Source of the DNA: SVTX01 sp045660325
GTDB taxonomy: Bacteria > Bacillota > Clostridia > Oscillospirales > CAG-272
DNA: 64,000 nucleotides
Direction: 5' to 3'
Assembly: GCA_045660325.1 (NCBI GenBank)
Contig: JAZRDO010000022.1
Span: 1 to 64,000 of the forward strand
In this document: piece by piece, positions 41,415-49,766 of the stretch
Position numbering within the stretch: position 1 is the first letter of the stretch
Layout: every line of letters starts with the position of its first letter
The notes under the pieces: model-generated
The model's database searches: none
What the model was told of the DNA's origin: nothing
The model's input: the letters and a program-made list of their open reading frames with translations, nothing else
Position numbers and translations under genes: made by a program

Positions 41415-42503
41415 TTATTTTTCATCCTGTGCGGGATTGGGTCTTGAAATCACCTTAACGTCGTCTCTCTTATAGATCTTAGGCATAACGTCGGGGTTAT
41501 CCTGGAGGCGAACCTTTACGTTACCAAGCAGGGGGGAGATCTCAATTACGGTGCCGATACCGTCGGGAGTTTTAACGACGGATTCAACGGGAGGAGTCTT
41601 TGCGCTCTCCTCGGCGTAAACGGGATATTCGTAGGAAAGACAGCACATAAGTCGTCCGCAGCAGCCCGAGATCTTACCTGTATTAAGGGAGAGATTTTGT
41701 TCCTTCGCCATCTTGATGGAAACCTGAACGAAGTCGGAGAGGAATGTGGAGCAGCAGAGGGGTCTGCCGCAAGCGCCGAGACCGCCAAGGATCTTGGACT
41801 CGTCGCGGATACCGATCTGACGAAGCTCGATTCTCGTCTTGAAAACGGATGCGAGATCCTTAACAAGCTCGCGGAAGTCAACTCTTCCCGCAGACGTAAA
41901 GTAGAAGAGGAGCTTTGAATTGTCAAAGGTGTACTGAACGTCAACGAGCTTCATATCAAGACCGTGCTTTTCTATCTTTTCAAGACAAATTCCGAACGCG
42001 TCCTTTTCCTTTTTCTTGTTTTCCTCGTGATGGAGCTTATCCTCGTTCGTTGCGATTCTGAGAATGGGGCGCAAGGGAAGAACGAGAGTTGAGGTGGGAA
42101 CGAAGCGTGTTGCGAATGCTACCTCGCCGAACTCCTCGCCGCGCGCGGTGTCAACGATTACGAAGTCGCCGTCACGGGGCTCAAAGCCGTTTTTGTCAAA
42201 GTAATATACCTTGCCGCCGGATTTGAAGCGGATACCCGAGACCTCGCTTTTCTCCGCGTCGGGAGTATTTATCTCAATTATTACCTCGGGAACGGTAGAC
42301 TCGTCGGCCGACTTTATCTCTATAGTTTCATAGGTGTTGGGAGTATTCTCCGCGGGAGTGTCGTATGACACCTCGGATTCGTTCACCGCACTTTCCGCGG
42401 GAGTCGCATCCGTGGGCTTTTTATGGTTCTTGTGCTTGTTTTTCTTTTTGTAATAAGGGTGCTTTTTGAAGTTGCCCTTGTTTTTATTTTCCTGATTATT
42501 CAT
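41415..42503 (-). CDS. ricT: PSP1-domain protein, RicT/YaaT homologue
   Basis: In Bacillus, RicT forms the Y-complex with RicA and RicF that assists RNase Y in mRNA maturation and affects sporulation and biofilm. Here 362 residues: a Lys/Asn/His-rich disordered N-terminus (about 1-85), then the PSP1 domain with its cysteine clusters GACGRPLCC and SGCCGRLMCC, which bind iron-sulfur in the Bacillus complex. Start 42503 is chosen for GGAGA seven bases upstream; an ATG four codons earlier is nearly as good. It lies 18 bases after holB, the same pairing as in Bacillus. Confidence 0.92.
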   Translation of the reverse strand: MNNQENKNKGNFKKHPYYKKKNKHKNHKKPTDATPAESAVNESEVSYDTPAENTPNTYETIEIKSADESTVPEVIIEINTPDAEKSEVSGIRFKSGGKVYYFDKNGFEPRDGDFVIVDTARGEEFGEVAFATRFVPTSTLVLPLRPILRIATNEDKLHHEENKKKEKDAFGICLEKIEKHGLDMKLVDVQYTFDNSKLLFYFTSAGRVDFRELVKDLASVFKTRIELRQIGIRDESKILGGLGACGRPLCCSTFLSDFVQVSIKMAKEQNLSLNTGKISGCCGRLMCCLSYEYPVYAEESAKTPPVESVVKTPDGIGTVIEISPLLGNVKVRLQDNPDVMPKIYKRDDVKVISRPNPAQDEK

Positions 42504-42521
42504 AATAATCTCCATTTCCGT

Positions 42522-43550
42522 TTAGTCCAAAAGATTTGATGCGTACATCATCGAGAGCAGGCAAAGACGGATATTTGCATTTGCTGAAAGGTCGTCTATT
42601 GCTTTTGCGATCGCCGTATACATATCCATAAGCCTCTCAAGGGTAAATTTCGTTGACAGCTCCGAGGCATATTCTACGTCGCTGTAGAAAATAAGCTCGG
42701 GAGAATCCGCCTTCTTGAGAATTATAAGATCGCGTAACGCGTGCTGGATCCGTATTAGCCTCGGGGTAATGTCGTGTCTCTTGCTTCCGAGCGAAGATAT
42801 CATTTCAAATTTACTTGATCTTGATCGGTCAAGTGAGCAATTAATGAATTTCCTTGCTATCTCGCGCTCCGCCATTTCTTTTTTGCGGTCGCGGTCGTCA
42901 AGCAGGTCGATAGCCTTGCCGAGCGTTCCGCCCGATGCGAGAAGCATCTCCGAAAATTCCTCGGGGGATTCATCCATTATTTGTCTAGCCTTTTGATACT
43001 TGTCAAGTAGATACGATTTTACATCCTCGGTTGATAATTTTTCAAGATGCAATATAGGGGCGCGGCTCTTGATGGTTTCAAGCAAAGCCGAGCTATCCTT
43101 ACAAATGAGAACGAAAATGACATATTCGGGGGGCTCCTCAAGGGAGAGAAGCAGGGCATTTTGCGCCTGCAAAGTCATTTTGTCCGCATCCTCTATAATA
43201 TACATTTTTATGGGCAGGTCGTTCGGGGAGATATGAATGCTCTCCTTGATAAATCTTGCGGTATCAATACCGATGGTGACCTTGTCCGAGGCAACTCCCA
43301 AATTGATCACGTCGGGAGATTTTCCCGAGAGGATCTTTTTGCAGGCCTCACATTTGCCGCAGGGGAGGGATGCTCCGTTTTTATTTTTGCAGGAGATCGC
43401 CGATGCGAGCTGAAGCGCTAAGGTGTGCCGTCCGCTGCCCTCGTTGCCCTCAAGAATAAACGCGTGGGAGACACTGCCATGCTCTACGTCATAAGAAAGG
43501 CGCTTCTTTATGCCTTCGTTACCTAAAAAGGTACCGAAATAATTTTTCAT
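42522..43550 (-). CDS. holB: DNA polymerase III delta' subunit
   Basis: Clamp-loader subunit, 342 residues. AAA+ N-terminus with a degenerate P-loop (EGNEGSGRHT), a zinc module with CGKCEACKK, and sensor-like EDADKMTLQAQNALLLSLEEPP, a hallmark of delta'/DnaX proteins. Lack of a classic GKT P-loop is normal for delta'. Followed by ricT in the same transcript. Confidence 0.94.
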   Translation of the reverse strand: MKNYFGTFLGNEGIKKRLSYDVEHGSVSHAFILEGNEGSGRHTLALQLASAISCKNKNGASLPCGKCEACKKILSGKSPDVINLGVASDKVTIGIDTARFIKESIHISPNDLPIKMYIIEDADKMTLQAQNALLLSLEEPPEYVIFVLICKDSSALLETIKSRAPILHLEKLSTEDVKSYLLDKYQKARQIMDESPEEFSEMLLASGGTLGKAIDLLDDRDRKKEMAEREIARKFINCSLDRSRSSKFEMISSLGSKRHDITPRLIRIQHALRDLIILKKADSPELIFYSDVEYASELSTKFTLERLMDMYTAIAKAIDDLSANANIRLCLLSMMYASNLLD

Positions 43551-43599
43551 ATTCTCCCCTCGCTTTCTTTTGAGATGAACGTATAGTAAATCAACTTAT

Positions 43600-43628
43600 A
43601 TTATACCAAAAATATTGAGCTTTGTCAA
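43600..43628 (-). promoter_or_regulatory. holB-ricT promoter
   Basis: Minus-strand TTGACA (complement of 43623-43628) and TATAAT (complement of 43600-43605), 17-base spacer. Confidence 0.85.
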
Positions 43629-43818
43629 GAGAAAAAGTCCCGAGGTGCGGTGGTATTAATTTACTTTTCCGCACGTTGAAATACGTTCATTTTGCGCCTT
43701 TGAAGCGTTGCTCAAAAAAGTGTACAATTATGATTATTGTCTTTTGTGCATATTGCGGAAAATACAAAAAACGGTCGAAAAATATAGCAATAATTGGTAA
43801 AAAAGGAGATACTTTTTC

Positions 43819-43847
43819 TTGACACAACCCGGTTTCTGTGTTATAAT
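43819..43847 (+). promoter_or_regulatory. Glycogen operon promoter
   Basis: TTGACA at 43819-43824 and TATAAT at 43842-43847, 17-base spacer, 60 bases before glgB. No other promoter is obvious before pgi, so it may serve all eight genes. Confidence 0.88.
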
Positions 43848-43906
43848 AAACAGTGGACAAAAGTCTTTATATTTATATATAAATATTATTAAAGGGGGCG
43901 CGTTTG

Positions 43907-45817
43907 ATGATCAAAAGAGACTGCTTGGCAGATGATTATTATTTCCATACGGGTACCGCGTGCAGGGCATTTGAATACATGGGCTGCCATGCATACGGAA
44001 ACAAGTATATTTTCAAGGTGTGGGCGCCCAATGCCGACTGTGTGTTCGTTGTAGGCGATTTTAACGGCTGGAGTGACGAGCACAAAATGGAGAAGATCAC
44101 AAGAGCAGGGCTTTGGCAAATAGCCATTGACCGCGAGACTGTGAGCGAGGGCGACCTTTACAAATACAAGATAGTAAATTCGGGTAAGACGGTATACAAG
44201 GCAGACCCTTACGGATATAAAATGGAGGCTCCGCCTGCCGCGGCATCCGTGGTTTGCAATATTAACGGCTACAAGTGGCACGATCGCGGTTGGCTCAACC
44301 ACCGAAGAAGACTTTTCGACGGCGCGGCGTACGATCAGCCGATGAATATTTACGAGATCCATATGGGCTCGTGGAAGCGCCACGAGGACGGCAGATATTA
44401 CACCTATGCCGAGCTTGCGGACGAGCTTGCGCCATACGTAAAGCAAATGGGCTACACTCATATCGAGCTTATGCCGATAGCTGAGCATCCGTTTGACGGA
44501 TCGTGGGGCTATCAGGTGACGGGATATTACGCACCGACGGGAAGATACGGAACACCGACTGAGTTTATGGAGTTTATCGATTCTATGCATCAGGCGGGAA
44601 TAGGCGTTATCCTTGACTGGGTTCCCGCACATTTCCCTAAGGACGACTTCGGTCTTTATGAATTTGACGGACAGCCCCTTTACGAATATCAGGGCCTTGA
44701 CCGTCAGGAGCATAAGGTGTGGGGCACAAGAAAGTTTGACGTCGGTCGCGAGGAGGTACAGTCCTTCCTTATATCGAATGCGGTATATTGGGCGGACAAA
44801 TACCATATCGACGGCTTGCGCGTAGATGCGGTGTCCTCAATGCTTTATCTTGACTTTGACAAGGATGACGGCGAGTGGCTTCCTAACGCTTACGGAGACA
44901 ACAGATGCCTTGAGGCTATCGCGTTCTTCAAGAAGCTTAACGGCACGATGAAGAGGGAATTTCCCGACGTGCTTATGATAGCCGAGGAATCCAGCGCGTG
45001 GGACGGGATTACGTCCTCTGAGGGTGAGAACGCGCTTGGCTTTGATATGAAGTGGAATATGGGTTGGATGAACGATACCTTGGCTTACGTTAAGGAGGAT
45101 CCCATTTACAGAAAGTATCATCACGAGAAGCTGACCTTCCCGTTATGTTATGCCTTTAATGAAAAATACGTGCTTCCAATATCGCACGACGAGGTAGTTC
45201 ACGGCAAGAAATCCTTCCTCGACAAGAATCCCGGCGACTATTGGAAAAAGTTTGCTGGCGCGAGAGTGTTCTACGCCTGGCAGATGACTCATCCCGGTAA
45301 GAAGCTCCACTTTATGAGTAACGAGATCGCGCAGTTTGCCGAATGGAATCACGATAAGGGCGTTGAGTGGTTTATGCTTGACTACGATATGCACGCGAAG
45401 TTCCAGCTTTACTGCTCTGAGCTCAATAATCTCTATCTCAAATATCCCGAGCTGTGGCAGTGTGATTCCTCCTGGGACGGCTTCAATTGGATTGACGTAA
45501 ACAACAAGGAGCAGAGCATTATCGCATTTGAGCGAATCGATGCTAACGGCAGAAAGCTTCAGGTAATCCTGAACTTCACTCCTAATCCCTGCGAGGATTA
45601 TTATCTCGGTCTTGACTCGGCGGGAACGTACGAGGAGATATTCAACTCCGACGACGAGAGATTCGGCGGCAGCGGAGTGGTAAATAAGGGTGTGAAATTC
45701 AAGGCGGAGAGAGGAGAAGACTTCGGTCATCCCTATTTCATCCGTATGAGAATTCCCCCGATGGGCGCATCAATTATTCGTTGCACCCGCAAAGCACAGA
45801 AAAATAATAAAAATTAA
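43907..45817 (+). CDS. glgB: 1,4-alpha-glucan branching enzyme, GH13
   Basis: Introduces alpha-1,6 branches into glycogen. It has 636 residues: N-terminal CBM48 (about 35-120), catalytic barrel and a C-terminal all-beta domain. Catalytic residues: nucleophile D307 (GLRVDAV), acid/base E360 (IAEESS) and D428 (SHDEVVHGK), the last motif being specific to branching enzymes. Start: ATG 43907, with a TTG one codon earlier better spaced from AAAGGGGG, so the N-terminus is uncertain by one residue. First gene of the glycogen operon, 22 bases before glgC. Confidence 0.96.
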   Translation: MIKRDCLADDYYFHTGTACRAFEYMGCHAYGNKYIFKVWAPNADCVFVVGDFNGWSDEHKMEKITRAGLWQIAIDRETVSEGDLYKYKIVNSGKTVYKADPYGYKMEAPPAAASVVCNINGYKWHDRGWLNHRRRLFDGAAYDQPMNIYEIHMGSWKRHEDGRYYTYAELADELAPYVKQMGYTHIELMPIAEHPFDGSWGYQVTGYYAPTGRYGTPTEFMEFIDSMHQAGIGVILDWVPAHFPKDDFGLYEFDGQPLYEYQGLDRQEHKVWGTRKFDVGREEVQSFLISNAVYWADKYHIDGLRVDAVSSMLYLDFDKDDGEWLPNAYGDNRCLEAIAFFKKLNGTMKREFPDVLMIAEESSAWDGITSSEGENALGFDMKWNMGWMNDTLAYVKEDPIYRKYHHEKLTFPLCYAFNEKYVLPISHDEVVHGKKSFLDKNPGDYWKKFAGARVFYAWQMTHPGKKLHFMSNEIAQFAEWNHDKGVEWFMLDYDMHAKFQLYCSELNNLYLKYPELWQCDSSWDGFNWIDVNNKEQSIIAFERIDANGRKLQVILNFTPNPCEDYYLGLDSAGTYEEIFNSDDERFGGSGVVNKGVKFKAERGEDFGHPYFIRMRIPPMGASIIRCTRKAQKNNKN

Positions 45818-45839
45818 TAAATGCACAAGGAGAGGTTTT

Positions 45840-47024
45840 ATGTTCAAGAAAAAAGAATGTGTCGCTATGCTCTTAGCTGGCGGACAGGGCTCAAGACTTT
45901 ATGCGCTCACAAAGAAAACTGCAAAGCCTGCAGTACCCTTCGGCGGCAAGTACAGAATTATTGACTTCCCGCTTTCAAACTGTGTAAATTCAGGCATTGA
46001 CGCTATTGGTGTTCCTACACAGTATCGTCCGCTTGTGCTCAACGAATACATAGGAAACGGTCAGCCCTGGGATCTTGACCGTATTTACGGCGGCGTTAAT
46101 ATCCTTCCTCCTTATCAGGGTCAGAATTCTGCCGACTGGTATAAGGGAACTGCAAACGCTATTTATCAGAACCTTGAATTTATAAACAGATATGATCCCG
46201 ATTACGTTCTCATTCTTTCGGGCGACCATATCTACAAGATGGACTACGCGAAGATGCTCAAGTACCATAAGGAGAAGAATGCTGACTGTACGATCGCCGT
46301 TCTTGACGTGCCGATCGAGGAAGCATCGAGATTCGGTATCATGAGCACTAACGACGACGGCTCTATCTACAAATTTACTGAAAAGCCCAAGAATCCCGAC
46401 TCCACAAAGGCGTCCATGGGTATTTATATCTTTAATGCCGATAAGCTTCGCTCCTATCTTGAGGCGGATGAGGCTACTGAGGGCTCGGCTAACGACTTTG
46501 GTAAGAACATTATCCCCAATATGCTCGCGGCAGGTGAGAGAATGTTCGCTTATTCCTTCGACGGATATTGGAAGGACGTAGGAACTATTTCTTCTCTTTG
46601 GGAAGCGAATATGGACCTTCTCGGCAAAAACCCTGTGCTTGATCTTGGTGACAATACGTGGAGAATTTATTCCCGTCACTCCGCAAACGGACCTCAGTTC
46701 GTGGGAGCTGACGCGGTTGTTGAAAACTGCTATATTACAGAGGGCTGTGAAATTTACGGCACGGCAAAGAACTGCGTTATCGGCGCAGGCGTTAAGATAG
46801 GTAAGGGCGCTGTTGTTTGTGATAGCGTGCTTATGGGCGATACTGTTATCGGCGACGGCGCGGTTGTTAATTACTCTATTATCGATACGGGCGTTACGAT
46901 CGGTAATGGTGCGACAGTTGGCGCAGAGAAGGCTGACGGTGTTGAAATAGCGGTTATAGGCGAAGACGTTGAGATCGAAGACGGCGCATGCATTCCCGCA
47001 GGCGCTATGATCTCCGAGGAATAA
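45840..47024 (+). CDS. glgC: Glucose-1-phosphate adenylyltransferase, catalytic subunit
   Basis: Makes ADP-glucose from ATP and glucose-1-phosphate, the committed step of glycogen synthesis. It has 394 residues: nucleotidyltransferase N-terminus with intact LAGGQGSRLYALT and KPAVPFGGKYRIIDF, the catalytic region LSGDHIYKMDY, and a C-terminal left-handed beta-helix of hexapeptide repeats (from about 290). Followed by its paralogue glgD after 17 bases; in Firmicutes the GlgC/GlgD pair forms the active enzyme. Confidence 0.97.
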   Translation: MFKKKECVAMLLAGGQGSRLYALTKKTAKPAVPFGGKYRIIDFPLSNCVNSGIDAIGVPTQYRPLVLNEYIGNGQPWDLDRIYGGVNILPPYQGQNSADWYKGTANAIYQNLEFINRYDPDYVLILSGDHIYKMDYAKMLKYHKEKNADCTIAVLDVPIEEASRFGIMSTNDDGSIYKFTEKPKNPDSTKASMGIYIFNADKLRSYLEADEATEGSANDFGKNIIPNMLAAGERMFAYSFDGYWKDVGTISSLWEANMDLLGKNPVLDLGDNTWRIYSRHSANGPQFVGADAVVENCYITEGCEIYGTAKNCVIGAGVKIGKGAVVCDSVLMGDTVIGDGAVVNYSIIDTGVTIGNGATVGAEKADGVEIAVIGEDVEIEDGACIPAGAMISEE

Positions 47025-47041
47025 TTGAGGAGGACAGAATA

Positions 47042-48175
47042 ATGACGGCAGTAGGTTTAATATTTACTAACATTCACGATAACAGCATTCCCGAGCTTAC
47101 AAGAATGAGAACTACCGCAAGTATTCCTTTCGGCGGTAGATATCGTCTTATCGACTTTATGCTCTCTAATATGGTTAATTCGGGCATTATCAAGGTTGGC
47201 GTGCTTACACACAATAATTACCAGTCCCTTCTCGACCACCTTGAGACAGGTAAGGACTGGGATCTCGCAAGACGCTCTGGCGGTATCAAGATCCTTCCGC
47301 CTTACATAGCTTCCTTTGAAAATACTACATCGGGCAGATACCGTTCCTCCCGTCTTGAGGCTCTCAAGGGCGCTGTAAACTTTATTTCCCGTTGTAACGA
47401 GGAATACGTGGTTATGTCCGACTGTGATATCATCTGTAATATCGATCTTCAGAAGGTTATCGAGGCTCACGCGAAGAGTGGCGCTGATATTACCTTCGTT
47501 ACAAAGAAGAGCGATCTTACAGGCTATACGTCTCCCGAAAAGCTCCTTATCGCCGAAACCGACGAGACGGGCAGGATCGTTGACTTCACGGAAAGAAAGA
47601 CCTTTGACGGCGTATGCAACGTATACGCGAACATTATGGTTATGAAGAGAGAGTATCTTCTCGGTATCGTTCAGGACGCTATCGCTCACGGCGATACAAG
47701 CTTCCTTTACGACGTTATCAACCGTAAGACAAAGAGCTCCGACTTCAGAATCTATGACTATGAGGGCTGGTATGACAGAATCGGCTCTATGGAGGAATAT
47801 TTCTCCTGCTCAATGAAGCTTCTCGGCGCAGAGGCAAGAGAAGGACTCTTCGGTGTTAAGAATCATCCCATTCTTACAAAGGTTCGTAACTCTGCTCCCA
47901 CACGCTACTGCGAGGGCGCGTCGGTTAAGAATTCCGTGGTTGCAGACGGCTGTATCATTGAGGGTACGGTTGAAAACTCCATCATTTTCCGTGGCGTTAA
48001 GGTTTGTCGCGGCGCGGTTGTCAAGAACTCCATCCTTTTCCAGGATACCTACGTTTGTGAGGGTGCATCTCTCAACTGTGTAATTACGGATAAGAACGTT
48101 ACTATCAAGGACGGCAGAACGCTCTCAGGACACGAGAGCATGCCCTTCTATATCGGTAAGAAGGTAACTGTTTGA
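47042..48175 (+). CDS. glgD: Glucose-1-phosphate adenylyltransferase, regulatory subunit GlgD
   Basis: Paralogue of GlgC that boosts GlgC activity but lacks catalysis. It has 377 residues. The glycine-rich GGxGxRL loop of GlgC is missing, replaced by IFTNIHDNSIPELTRMRTTAS, while FGGRYRLIDFMLSN is kept and the C-terminal beta-helix is intact. Start 47042 follows TTGAGGAGG; a longer frame to 46988 overlaps glgC and has no site. Contextual pairing with glgC is standard for Firmicutes. Confidence 0.95.
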   Translation: MTAVGLIFTNIHDNSIPELTRMRTTASIPFGGRYRLIDFMLSNMVNSGIIKVGVLTHNNYQSLLDHLETGKDWDLARRSGGIKILPPYIASFENTTSGRYRSSRLEALKGAVNFISRCNEEYVVMSDCDIICNIDLQKVIEAHAKSGADITFVTKKSDLTGYTSPEKLLIAETDETGRIVDFTERKTFDGVCNVYANIMVMKREYLLGIVQDAIAHGDTSFLYDVINRKTKSSDFRIYDYEGWYDRIGSMEEYFSCSMKLLGAEAREGLFGVKNHPILTKVRNSAPTRYCEGASVKNSVVADGCIIEGTVENSIIFRGVKVCRGAVVKNSILFQDTYVCEGASLNCVITDKNVTIKDGRTLSGHESMPFYIGKKVTV

Positions 48176-48183
48176 TTATATTT

Positions 48184-48212
48184 CCTTATCGGGTGGACTC
48201 CACCCGATAAGG
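48184..48212 (+). terminator. Strong hairpin between glgD and glgA
   Basis: A perfect 13-bp stem (48184-48196 with 48200-48212) with a 3-base loop, followed by a second small CGGGA/TCCCG hairpin. Only a weak T run follows. It may attenuate expression of glgA and later genes or protect the upstream mRNA. Confidence 0.6.
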
Positions 48213-48267
48213 TGCTTTATTCGGGATTATCCCGAGTCCCAATCTATTGAAAGGAAACAGCAAAAAT

Positions 48268-49710
48268 ATGAAGAAAATACTTTTTGTCGGCGCTGAAGTA
48301 ATGCCATTTGCCGCAACGGGCGGTCTTGGCGACGTTATGGGCTCTCTCCCTGCGGCTATCAAGGCGAGCGAGAAATCAAACGTTGACGTACGAGTTGTGC
48401 TTCCTCTTTACTCCGCGGTAAAGCCCGAGTGGAGAGCGCAAATGAAGGATGAGGCAGTGTTTTACGTATCTCTTTCCTGGAGAAATCAGTACTGCGGTGT
48501 TAAGAGTCTTCAAAAGGACGGCGTGACATATTATTTTATAGATAACGAATATTATTTCAAGAGAGAGGCTCTTTACGGCTATTATGACGATGCCGAGAGA
48601 TACGCGTTCTTCTCAAAGGCAGTTCTTGAGATGATGGCTCATCTTGATTTCTATCCCGACGTTATGCACGCCAACGACTGGCAGTCGGCTCTCTCCGTAA
48701 TTTATCTCAACGAAAAGTTCAGATACAGAGAAGGTTACGAGAATATAAAGAGCGTTTACACTATCCATAATATTGAGTATCAGGGTAAGTACAGCTTTGA
48801 AACCCTTACCGACGTGCTTGATCTCGGTCAGGAGCATTATGCTCTTATGAGATACGATGGCTGTGTAAATCTTATGAAGGGCGCGATCGAGTGTGCGGAT
48901 CTCGTAAGCACGGTAAGCCCCAGATACGCCGAGGAAATTCAAACGAGTGAATATTCTCACGGACTTTACCACATCCTTGAGAAGAACGCTCATAAGCTTT
49001 CGGGCATTCTCAACGGTATTGATTACGTATATTACAATCCCTCAAAGGATACCGCGATCGTTAAGAATTACGATAGACGTAATTTTGCTTCGGGCAAGGC
49101 AGAGAACAAGATGGCCCTCCAAAGAGAGTACGGACTTCCCGTAAGAGCAGACGTTCCGATGCTTGCGATCATTTCAAGACTTGCATCCCATAAGGGACTT
49201 GATATCGTGTCGCAGATGGTATACGAGCTTGTAGGCTCAAGAGATATTCAGCTTGTAATTCTCGGTAAGGGCGAGGCAAAGTACGAGGACTTCTTCCGCG
49301 GTCTTGAGGCGGCATATCCCGATAAGGTGCGCGCGCTTCTTTTGTACGACAGAGACCTCTCCAAGAGAATTTACGCGGCAGCGGATATCTTCCTTATGCC
49401 GTCCAAGAGTGAGCCCTGCGGACTTTCTCAGATGATCGCGTCAAGATACGGCGCACTTCCCGTAGTTCGTGAAACGGGCGGTCTTTACGACTCCATTAAG
49501 CCGTATTGGATCGACAACGGCGAGATCAAGGGCAACGGCTTTACGTTTGCAAATTATTACGCTCACGAGCTGCTTGCAAAGTCAAACGAGGCAATTGACC
49601 TCTATCTGGATAAGCCCGCGTATAAGAAGCTCGCTTCTAAGGTTATGGGAACGGACTTCTCATGGAGCGCATCCGCTAAAAAATATATGGAGATGTACGA
49701 TTCTATCTGA
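48268..49710 (+). CDS. glgA: Glycogen synthase (ADP-glucose), GT5
   Basis: Extends glycogen with alpha-1,4 glucose from ADP-glucose. It has 480 residues: GT-B fold with the N-terminal starch-synthase domain, HANDWQSAL, YTIHNIEYQG, and the C-terminal donor site PSKSEPCGLSQMIASRYG with the catalytic EPCGL segment. The N-terminal nucleotide loop reads AATGGLGDVMG instead of the common KTGGLGDV, so the usual lysine is an alanine. Start 48268 follows AAAGGA; the frame extends seven codons upstream without a better site. Confidence 0.95.
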   Translation: MKKILFVGAEVMPFAATGGLGDVMGSLPAAIKASEKSNVDVRVVLPLYSAVKPEWRAQMKDEAVFYVSLSWRNQYCGVKSLQKDGVTYYFIDNEYYFKREALYGYYDDAERYAFFSKAVLEMMAHLDFYPDVMHANDWQSALSVIYLNEKFRYREGYENIKSVYTIHNIEYQGKYSFETLTDVLDLGQEHYALMRYDGCVNLMKGAIECADLVSTVSPRYAEEIQTSEYSHGLYHILEKNAHKLSGILNGIDYVYYNPSKDTAIVKNYDRRNFASGKAENKMALQREYGLPVRADVPMLAIISRLASHKGLDIVSQMVYELVGSRDIQLVILGKGEAKYEDFFRGLEAAYPDKVRALLLYDRDLSKRIYAAADIFLMPSKSEPCGLSQMIASRYGALPVVRETGGLYDSIKPYWIDNGEIKGNGFTFANYYAHELLAKSNEAIDLYLDKPAYKKLASKVMGTDFSWSASAKKYMEMYDSI

Positions 49711-49766
49711 TATATCTTCTCGCTATACATAGGGGATACGCCCCGAAAGAAAGGTAATAAACTTCA

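Larger units (their letters stand above)
43551..43906. other. Divergent intergenic region between holB and glgB
   Basis: 356 bases without a gene. It holds the holB promoter (43600-43628, minus), the glgB promoter (43819-43847, plus) and an AT-rich 60-base glgB leader ending in AAAGGGGG. Between the promoters (about 43630-43815) I see no gene, tRNA or strong hairpin. Confidence 0.7.

Noticed and set aside
47042..48175. GlgD as a second catalytic glucose-1-phosphate adenylyltransferase
   Set aside because: The glycine-rich nucleotide loop is missing, as in known GlgD subunits, so a regulatory role is more likely.
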